Assembly: GCA_024291935.2 (NCBI GenBank)
Contig: CM044308.1
Span: forward strand, 115,284,501-115,348,500
Direction of reading: 5' to 3'
Source of the DNA: Okapia johnstoni
Taxonomy: Eukaryota > Chordata > Mammalia > Artiodactyla > Giraffidae
DNA length: 64,000 bases
Shown here: positions 55,773 to 64,000 of the stretch, piece after piece
Layout: the number at the start of each line of letters is the position of its first letter
How positions within the stretch are numbered: the first letter of the stretch is position 1
Program-made: the position numbers and the translations under genes
Notes under the pieces: generated by a model
What the model was told of the DNA's origin: nothing
Databases searched by the model: none
What the model saw: the letters and a program-made list of their open reading frames with translations, nothing else

Positions 55773-55945
55773 GGGCTTCCTTCGTGGCCCAGTGGCTAAG
55801 ACTCTGCGCTCGCAGTGCAGGGGGCCTAGGTACAACCCCTGGTCAGGGAACTAAAGATCCTGCATACTGCAAAGATCGAAGATTCTGAGGGCAGCAACTA
55901 AGACCTAATGTAGCCAAATAAATAAATATTCTAAAAAAAAAAAAA
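55773..55945 (+). mobile_element. CHR-type tRNA SINE
   Basis: GGGGCTTCCTTCGTGGCCC to CCTAATGTAGCCAAATAAAT and A-run. GAAAGTG on both sides suggests a short target duplication. Confidence 0.88.
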
Positions 55946-57121
55946 CTTTGAAGAAAGTGACACAAGACTTCAAGAAATACAAAAACTCAAGGAGACATGA
56001 CAGCGTCAAAAGATCACAATAATTTTCCAGTAACTGACTCCAAAGACGTGGAGATCTATAATTTCCCTGAAAAAACAATTTAATGTGGCCTTTTTAAGAA
56101 CTCCCAATGAGCTCCAAGAATGTGAAGAAAGACAATTCAACAAAATTAGGCAAAAAAATGCACAAAATGAGAAGTTTAACAAAGAGAAAAAACTATTTTT
56201 AAAAATTCTGGGGCTGGAGATACAGTGAATGAAATGAAAGATGCAATAGGTTCCATCAACAGCAGAATGGACCAAGAAGAAATTGTAAAATGGAAGACAG
56301 GACCTTTGAAATTATTAGTCAGAGGAGAAGGAAAAAGAAAAAGATGGAAGAATGACTTTGTGCTCTATAGAATAGAGAAACAATCTGTGAATTACTGAAG
56401 TCCTAGAAGGAAAAGAGACGGGGGAATGGGAAAGAAAGCTTATTTAAAGAAATAGCGGCTAAGAACCTCCCAAATATGTAGAGAGATTTAGATATTCAAG
56501 TTGATGAAGTTCATAGGTCCCCAAACAAATTCAAAGAGAACTTCTCCAAGACATATTTTAATCCAACTGTCAAAAATCAAAGACAAGGAGAGAATTTTGA
56601 AAGGAGCAAGAGAAAAGAAGCATGCAACTTAAACAAGCAACACCCATAAGGCTGTCAGTAGATTTCTCACAAAGAAACCAACAGTCAGGGGAGTGGGATG
56701 TTATTATCAAAGTGCTTAAACAACAACAGCAGCAAAACTGCCGATCCAGAGCACTCTATCAGAAAAGCTGTCCTTTAAACATGAAGAAAGAGGAGGACTT
56801 CCCCAGATAAACGAAAACTGAAGGAATTTACTACCACTAGAACTGCTTTAGCAGAATGGCTGGAAGGAGTTCTGTCAATTGAAATGGAAAGACACTAATT
56901 AGTTGTATGAAAATATACAACACATAAAGGTAAGCATATAGTCAAATTCAGAATACTCTAGTACTGTAATATAATTATATATTAACCACTCAACTCTAAT
57001 ACCAATGCTAAAGGACAAAAATATTAAAAATAAATACAGCCACAATAATTTGTTACTGGTTATACAACATACAGAGAGGCTAACTGTAACATAACAAACA
57101 TAAAAAGAGGTTAAGTAAGTG

Positions 57122-59322
57122 GATGGAGAAGCTCTATACAGTCGGGAAAACAAGACCAGGAGCTGACTGTGGCTCAGATCATGAACTCCTTATTGCCAAA
57201 TTCAGACTTAAATTGAAGAAAGTAGGGAGAACCACTGGAATCATTCAGGTACAACCTAAATCAAATCCCTTAAGATTATACAGTGGAAGTGACAAATAGA
57301 TTCAAGGGATTAGATCTGATAGACAGAGTACCTGAAGAACTACGGATGGAGGTTTGTGACATTGTCCAGGAGGCAGTAATCAAGACCATCCTCAAGAAAA
57401 AGAAATGCAAAAAGGCAAAATGGTTGTCTCAGGAGGCCTTACAAATAGCTGAGAAAAAGAAGAGAAGCTAAAGGCAAAGGAGAAAAGGAAAGATATACCC
57501 ATTGGAATGCAGAGTTCCAAAGAATAGCAAGGAGAAATAAGAAAGGCTTCCTCAGTGATCAATGCAAAGAAATAGAGGAAAACAATAGAAAGGGAAAGAC
57601 TAGAGATCTCTTCAAGAAAATTAGAGATACCAAGGGAACATTTCATGCAAATATTCATGAGCACAATAAAGGACAGAAATGGTATGGACCTAACAGAAGC
57701 AGAAGATATTAAGAAAAGGTGGCAAGAAAACACAGAAAAACTATACAAAAAAGATTTTCATGACCCAAATAACCACGATGGTGTGATCACTCACCTAGAG
57801 CCAGACGTCCTGGAATGCAAAGTCAAGCGGACCTTAGGAAACACCACTATGAACAAAGCTAGTGGAGGTGATAGAATTCCAGTTGAGCAATTTCAAATCC
57901 TAAAAGATGATGCTGTGACAGTGCTTCACTCAAGATGCCAGCAAATTTGGAAAACTCAGCAGTGGCCACAGGACTGGAAAAGGTCAGTTTTCATTCCAAC
58001 CCCAAAGAAAGGCAATGCTAAAGAATGCTCAAACTACTGCACAATTGCAGTCATCTCACACGCTAGCAAAGTAATGCTCTAAATTCTCTAAACCAGGCTT
58101 TAACAGTATGTGGACCGTGAACTTCCAGATGTTCAAGCTGGATTTAGAAAATGCAGAGGAACCAGAGATTAAATTGCCAGCATCTGTTGGATCATCGAAA
58201 AAGCAAGAGAGTTCCAGAAAAACATACACTTCTGCTCTATTGACTATGCCAAAGCCTTTGATTGTTTGGATCACAACAAACTGTGGAAAATTCTTAAGGA
58301 AATGGGAACACCAGACCACCTGTCCTGTCTCCTGAGAAATCTGCATGCAGGTCAAGAAGCAACAGTTAGAACCGGACTTGGAACAACAGACTGGTTCCAA
58401 ATCGGGAAAGGAGTACATCAAGGCTGCATATTGTCACCGTACTTATTTAACTTATATACAGAAAACATCATGCGAAATGCCAGGCTGGATGAAGCACAAG
58501 CTGGAATCAAGATTGGTGGGAGAAATATCAATAACCTCAGATATGCAGATGATACCACTCTTATGACAGAAAGTGAAGAAGAACTAGAGCCTCTTGATGA
58601 AACTGAAAGAGGAGAGTGAAAAAGTTGGCATAAAGCTCAACATTCAGAAAACTAAGATCATAGCATCCGGTCCCATCACTTCGTGGCAGATAGATGCGGA
58701 AAGAGTGAAAATAGTGACAGACTTCATTTTTGGGGGTTTCAAAATCACTGCAAATGGTGACTGCAGCCATGAAATTAAAAGACACTTACTCCTTGGAAGA
58801 AAAGTTATGACCAACCTAGACAGCAGATTAAAAAGCAGAGACATTATTTTGCCAGCAAAGGTCCGTCTAGTCAAAGCTATGGTTTTTCCAGTAGTCATGT
58901 ATGGATGTGAGACTTGGACTATAAAGAAAGCTGAGCGCCGAAGAATTGATGCTTTTGAAATGTGGTGTTGGAGAAGACTCTTGAGAGTCCCTTGGACTAC
59001 AAGGAGATCCAACCAGTCCATCCTAAAGGAGATCAGTCCTGAATATTCATTGGAGGGACTGATGCTGAAGCTGAAACTCCAATACTTTGGCCACCTGATG
59101 CGAAGAACTGACTCATTGGAAAAGACCCTGATTCTGGGAAAGACTGAAGGCAGGAGAAGAAGGGGACAACAGAGGATGAAATGGTTGAATGGCATTACCA
59201 ACTCAATGGAGATGAGTTTGAGTAAGCTCCGGATGTTGGTGATGGACAGGAAGCCTGGCATGCTGCAGTCCATGGGATCGCAAAGAGTCGGACATGACTG
59301 AGTGGTTGAACTGAAGTAGAGT
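57122..59322 (+). mobile_element. BovB LINE, 2.2 kb, inserted in L1
   Basis: It starts at GATGGAGAAGCTCTATACAG (end of the endonuclease region) and runs through the linker and reverse transcriptase ([11 protein letters not shown] near 58540) to the 3' end TCGGACATGACTGAG. Frames 57645-58082, 58266-58619 and 58594-59301 are pieces of one ORF separated by frameshifts/stops. Flanking L1 sequence is in order on both sides. Confidence 0.94.
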
Positions 59323-61560
59323 TCTGGTATGCTCTGGTATGCAACCAAAGTTGTTATCAGTGCAAATAGACTATATATCTATAAGTTGTATTATGTGAGC
59401 TTCAAGGTAACCACATAGCAAAAAACTACAGCTGATACGTAAAAGATAAAGAGAAGGTAATCAAAACTCACCACTTTGAAAAAGTACCAGTTCACAAAGG
59501 CAATGAGAGAGGGAGAAAGGAACCAGGCAACTACAAAATAATTAAGAAACAATAAGATGGCAATTTAAGTCTTTTCCTACCAATTATTACTCTCAATGTG
59601 AATGGATTAAGTTCTCCACAAAAACCATAGTGTGACTGAATGGATTACAAAGACAGGACATGACTATATGCTTCCTACAAGTAATTCACTTCAGTTTTAA
59701 GGACACACACAGGCTCAAACTGAAGGGATGGAAACAGATATTTCATGCAAGTGGAAACCGAAAGAACAGAAGTAGCTATACTTTTGAGCGTGTATATATG
59801 TTCCCAGGTGGCGCTAGTGGTAAGGAAGACAAAACAGACATTCAGCCAAAAACTGTAAGAGACAAAGAAAGTCATTGTATGATGACAAAGGTGTCAACTC
59901 ATCAAGAGAATATAACAATTATAAGTACATGTGCACCCAACATTGAAACAACTTAATATTCATATTAAGCAAATATAAATAGATCTAAAAGGAAAAATAG
60001 ACAACAATACAATAATAAGGTACTTAAAAACATCATTTTCAACAATAGATAGATCATCCAGAGAGAAGATCAATAAGAAAATTTTAGACTTGAGCTATAC
60101 TTTAGACAAAATACACCGGACAGGCAAACAGAGAACATTTCATTCAACAGAAGCAGAATACGCATTCTTCTTAATCATACACAAAATATCTTCCAAGAGA
60201 GATCATATAATAGATAAAATAAGTCTCAATAAATGTACGAAAATTGAAATCATGGCAAGTATCTTTTCTGAACACAATGGTATAAAGCCATAAATAAACA
60301 ATGGGAGAAAAAGTGGAAAATTCACAAATATGAAAATCTAACAAACCCTCCTAAACAATGGGTAAATGAAGAATCAAAAGGAAAATCCATAGATATCTTG
60401 AGACAATGAAAATGGGAACTAAAACTTGTAAGATGCAGCAAAATATTCTAAGAGGGAAGTTTTTAGTGATAAATATCTTCACCAGGAAAAAAAAAGATCT
60501 CAAATAAACAATCTAACTGTACACTTTAAGAAACTAGAAAAAAGAGGAACAAACTTGGCCCAAAACTAGCAGAAGGAAGGAAATAACAAAGATCAGAACA
60601 GAAATAAATTAAATTGAGTCCAGAAAAACAACAGAAAAGATCAACAAAACTAAGAGCTGTTTTTTTTAAAGATAATCAAAATTTGACATTTGCTACACTA
60701 ACTAAGATAAAGAGAAATATAAGACTCAAATAAATAAAATCAGAAATTATAAAGAAAACATTACAATAAATACCACAGAAATGTGAAAGATTATATGGGA
60801 CTACACGGACAGTTTACACCTACAAATTAGATAAAAGAAGTAATGAGTAAATTCCTAGAAACATGCAACCTACAAAAAACAAATTATGAAGAAACAGAAA
60901 ATCTGAACAGACCAATAATAAGTAAGGAGATTGAATCAGCAATCGAAACTCTTCTAACAAAGAAAGGTCTAGGACTAGAAGGTTTCCCTGATGCTTTTTA
61001 TCAAACATTTAAGGAAAAATTAATGCCAATTTTTCACAAACTCTTCCAAAAAACCAAAAAGGAGGAAACATGCTAAAACTAATTTTATGAAGCCAGCATT
61101 ACTTTGATATCAAAGCTGGATAAAAATATTACAAGAAAAAAAGACTACAAGCCAATTCTCCTGATAAATATAGATGCAAAAATTCTCAATAAAATATCCC
61201 CAGCTGAATTCAAGAGTACATTAAAAGGATTTTATACTACAATAAAGTGGAATTTAACCATGTAGGGGTGATTCAACATACACAGATCAATAAATATGAT
61301 GTACCACATTAATAGAGTGAAAGATAAAACTCATACTATTCTCTCAATAGATGTAGAAAAAGCATTTGATGAAATACAAAATCCTTTCATGATAAAAACT
61401 CTCAACAAATGGGATATTAAAGGAATATACCTCAACATAATAAAGGCCATAGATGACATGTCCAGAGCTAACATCACACTCAGCAGTGTAAGGTTAATAG
61501 CTGAAACAGTGGTCTTAATACATGTTCACAAATTATTTTACACTCCTTACATTCAGATAT

Positions 61561-61899
61561 ATGGCCTGTGTTCTCTTCCCTTGCACCTGGGAACCTAAAA
61601 GGAAAATGGGGAAATTCCTTGCATCTCCTTGACCTTGGTACCCCTATTTCCTTCTTTTTTCTACAGAAAATGTTTTATTTCCCAAAAGCAGAAGCTTTCA
61701 TATCAGCCAGAGGTCACATCTTGTGGTCTGACTGGGCATAGCTCCCACCTTCCTTAGCACTCCTGGCCTGAGAATAAAAACAGGCCAGCGTCAAGTCACA
61801 CGTTTCTCTTTCATTTCTTAGCATCCTCCTCAGGACAGGGTGATGGCTCAGCAGATTTGTTACTCCATCTTGTGATTCATTCACAAAAATAAGGGCCTC
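61561..61899. other. Upstream flank of the MCP relic
   Basis: Between the end of recognisable L1 and the relic promoter lies about 340 bp with no repeat I can name. GTGATTCATTC near 61872 weakly resembles the matching CCL2 promoter stretch around 47728. Probably the decayed upstream region of the relic. Confidence 0.45.
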
Positions 61900-62307
61900 T
61901 CACCCACTGACTTATTCCTTATTCCCATCTGTTCTCTATAAAAGACATGCAGAGCCACTAGAGGAACAGAGAGGCTGAGACCAACTCAAAAACCAGCAAC
62001 TGCCATGGTGAAGCTCAAGTCTTCCCCCTCCAACAGTGCCCTTCTGTGTCAGCAGCCTTCAGCACCCAGGTGCTTGCCCAGCCATGCAAACACCTCTCTT
62101 CTTCCCTCTGAAGCACGTCACCGCCTCTCTGGGTCACGATGAGCCATCAGAGCAGAAGGGTACTCACACTCTCACTTTAACAGCTGCTCTTACAAGATCA
62201 GGAAAAGTCTGAGATGGATAAGGAGTAAGCCTGATTGCACAGCTGCTCTTAGGCAGAGCCTGGATGAGAATTCCAGCTGTGGACATAAAATCCAGCTCCT
62301 CCCAGTA
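61900..62307 (+). pseudogene. Broken MCP-type chemokine gene, 5' end only (probable CCL7 relic)
   Basis: TATAAAAG at 61937-61944 is followed by the MCP leader GAGAGGCTGAGACC (61967-61980), a leader similar to CCL2, a damaged exon 1 at about 62030-62088, and about 215 nt of intron 1 matching CCL2 intron 1. The gene is broken. The MCP start codon and following codons are deleted after CTCCAAC (to about 62034). A second small deletion removes part of the signal-peptide leucine run. The donor GGTGAG has become ATGCAA near 62088. A leader ATG at 62005 gives only a short open frame with no signal peptide or CC motif. A BovB follows at about 62308; any exons 2-3 would lie outside the window. Position after CCL2 and the ACTTCTGTGT-like exon text fit CCL7; a second CCL2 copy is the alternative. 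Confidence 0.8.
61937..61944 (+). promoter_or_regulatory. Preserved TATA box of the MCP relic
   Basis: TATAAAAG is a better TATA match than that of CCL2 itself and stands about 23-30 bp before the conserved leader. The relic could still be transcribed although it cannot make a chemokine. Confidence 0.6.
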
Positions 62308-64000
62308 CAGTTCAGTTCAGTTCAGTCACTCAGTCGTGTCCGACTCTTTGCGACCCCATGGACCGCAGCACGCCAGGCCTCTCTGTCCATCAGCAACTCC
62401 CAGAGTTTAGTGAAATTCATGGCCATTGAGTCTGTGATGCCATCCAACCATCTCATCCTCTGTCATCCCCTTCTCCTCCTGCCTTCAATCTTTCCCAACA
62501 TCAGAGTCTTTTCAAATGAGTCAGTTCTTCCCATCAGGTGGTCAAAGTATTGGAGTTTCAGCTTCAGCATCAGTTTTTCCAACGAATATTCAGGACTGAT
62601 TTCGTTTAGGATGGACTGGTTGGGTCTCCTTGCAGTTGAAGGGACTCTCAAGAGTCTTCTCCAACACCACACTTCAAAAGCATCAATTCTTCTGCGCTCA
62701 GCTTTCTTTATAGTCCAAGTCTCACATCCATACATGACTACTGGAAAAACCATAGCTTTGACTAGACGGACCTTTGTTGGCAAAGTAATGTCTCTGCTTT
62801 TTAATCTGCTGTCTAGGTTGGTCACAACTTTTCTTCCAATGAGCAAGTGTCTTTTAATTTCATGGCTGCAGTCACCATTTGCAGTGATTTTGAAGCCCCC
62901 AAAAATGAAGCCTCTCACTGTTTCCATTGTTTCCCCATCTATTTACCATGAAGTGATGGGACCAGAAGCCATGATGTTAGTTTTCTGAATGTTGAGTTTT
63001 ACGCCAACTTTTTCACTCTCCTCTTTCAGTTTCATCAAGAGGCTCTTTAGTTCTTCGCTTTCTTCCATAAGGGTGGTGTCATCTGCATATCTGAGGTTAT
63101 TGATATTTCTCCCACCAATCTTGATTCCAGCTTGTGCTTCATCCAGCCCGGTATTTCGCATGATGTATTCTGCATATAAGTTAAATAAGCAGGGTGACAA
63201 TATACAGACTTGATGTACTCCTTTCCCGATTTGGAACCAGTCTGTTGTTCCATGTCCAATTCTAACTGTTGCTTCCTGACCTGCATACAGATTTCTCAAG
63301 AGGCAGGTCAGGTGGTCTGGTATTCCCATCTATTGAAGAATTTTCCATAGTTTATTGTGATGCACACAGCCAAAGGCTTTGGCATAGTCAATAAAGCAGA
63401 AATAGATGTTTTTCTGGAACTCTCTGTCTTCTTCTATAATCCAGCAGATGTTGGCAATTTGATCTCTGGTTCCTCTGCATTTTCTAAATCCAGCTTGAAC
63501 ATCTGGAAGTTCACGGTTCACGTACTGTAGAAGTCTGGCTTGGAGAATCTTGAGTATTACTTTGCTAGCGTGTGAGATGAGTGCAGTTGTGCGGTAGTTT
63601 CAGCATTCTTTGGCATTGCCTTTCTTTGAGATTGGAATGAAAACTGACCTTTTCCAGTCCTGTGGCCACTGCTGAGTTTTCCAAATTTGCTGACATATTG
63701 AGTGCAGTGCTGTCACAACATCATCTTTTAGAATTTGAAATAGCTCAACTTGAACTCCATCACCTCCACTAGCTTTGTTCATAGTGATGCTTCCTAAGGC
63801 CCACTTGACTTCACATTCCAGGACGTCTGGCTCTAGGTGAGTGATCACACCATCGTGGTTATTTGGGTCATGAAAATCTTTTTTGTATGGTTTTTCTGTG
63901 TTTTCTTGCCATCTCTTCTTAATATCTTCTGCTTCTGTTAAGTCCATACCATTTCTGTCCTTTATTTTGCTCATGAATATTTGCATGAAATATTCCCTTG
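62308..64000 (-). mobile_element. BovB LINE, at least 1.69 kb, antisense, runs off the window
   Basis: The complemented 3' end is at 62311 (TTCAGTTCAGTTCAGTCACTC). On the minus strand the ORF pieces 63986-63600, 63521-63330, 63329-62943 and 62927-62463 follow each other in consensus order; [11 protein letters not shown] lies near 63090. Broken by a few stops/frameshifts. It shares small variants with the copy at 57122-59322. Confidence 0.94.

Larger units (their letters stand above)
54340..61560 (+). mobile_element. Old sense L1, long but broken, split by later insertions
   Basis: 54340-55770 looks like an L1 5' region (CACCCAGCCATGGGC..CTGCAGTAGCCTGTGAATTGG). 55950-56900 is ORF1-like A-rich coding text (AATGAAATGAAAGATGCAATAG). 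After a BovB, 59690-61560 is ORF2: TTTAAGGACACACACAGGCTC (endonuclease), CTGAACAGACCAATAATAAG, and a stretch translating to [19 protein letters not shown] reverse-transcriptase text near 61330. It stops inside the reverse-transcriptase domain and has many stops. The 5' part is less certain than ORF2. Confidence 0.75.

Noticed and set aside
57645..58082. 145-codon frame as an independent gene
   Set aside because: It is the BovB linker and reverse-transcriptase N-terminal part, continuous with other BovB pieces.
62005..62150. Short open frame from the leader ATG of the MCP relic
   Set aside because: It has no signal peptide, no CC motif, and reads through the former intron; it does not encode a chemokine.
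1..64000. CRISPR arrays, operons, tRNA, rRNA or snRNA genes, endogenous retroviruses
   Set aside because: Regular repeats here are SINEs and microsatellites. tRNA-like boxes belong to SINE heads. No U6, 5S, 7SK or Y RNA sequence was recognised, and I saw no LTR or retroviral gag/pol/env pattern.

Overview
This is vertebrate nuclear DNA from a pecoran ruminant, most likely a bovid. The diagnosis comes from the repeats: many Bov-tA/Bov-A SINEs, one Bov-A2 dimer, at least nine BovB (RTE-type) LINE segments, cetartiodactyl tRNA-Glu-derived CHR-type SINEs and cetartiodactyl L1 3' ends. Older mammalian repeats (MIR, L2, MER5A-like, hAT-Charlie, old L1) lie underneath. No prokaryotic features are present. 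Species cannot be fixed from the sequence alone.

The only intact cellular gene I can support is a three-exon CC chemokine of the MCP group on the + strand. Coding exons are 47886-47961, 48711-48828 and 49177-49282, giving 99 residues; the best name is CCL2 (MCP-1). It has a TATA-like box at 47788-47796, an overlapping STAT-like/kappaB-like site about 145 bp upstream of the expected start of transcription, canonical splice sites, and an A/T-rich 3' UTR without AATAAA.

About 14 kb downstream, at 61.9-62.3 kb, is a broken relic of a second MCP gene: TATA box, 5' UTR, damaged exon 1 and the first part of intron 1. It is cut off by an antisense BovB that runs off the window end. Its position after CCL2, and several exon-1 features, suggest the 5' end of CCL7.

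Layout: 0-13 kb is intergenic with scattered SINEs, old antisense L1 and L2. 13.9-16.3 kb is a deeply nested repeat stack. 16.5-22.1 kb is mostly low in repeats and includes a GC-box cluster near 21.86 kb. 22.1-35 kb is SINE/BovB/L1 mosaic. 35.7-39.4 kb is repeat-poor and holds one hAT element with perfect 8-bp target duplications. 39.4-45.5 kb holds SINEs, an inverted L1 and a 2.3-kb BovB. 45.5-49.8 kb is the CCL2 locus, with a 150-bp direct duplication upstream of its promoter. 50-54.3 kb is SINEs and BovB. 54.3-61.56 kb is an old sense L1 interrupted by a CHR SINE and a 2.2-kb BovB. The last part is the MCP relic plus BovB.

CCL2 is a secreted monocyte chemoattractant acting through CCR2. 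Nothing else here is likely to make a functional protein: the long ORFs in the window are decayed reverse-transcriptase fragments or their antisense shadows. I found no evidence for a new multi-gene system. The most informative observations are the MCP relic, the duplicated segment at the CCL2 promoter, the CCL2 coding divergence, and several well-preserved insertion footprints.
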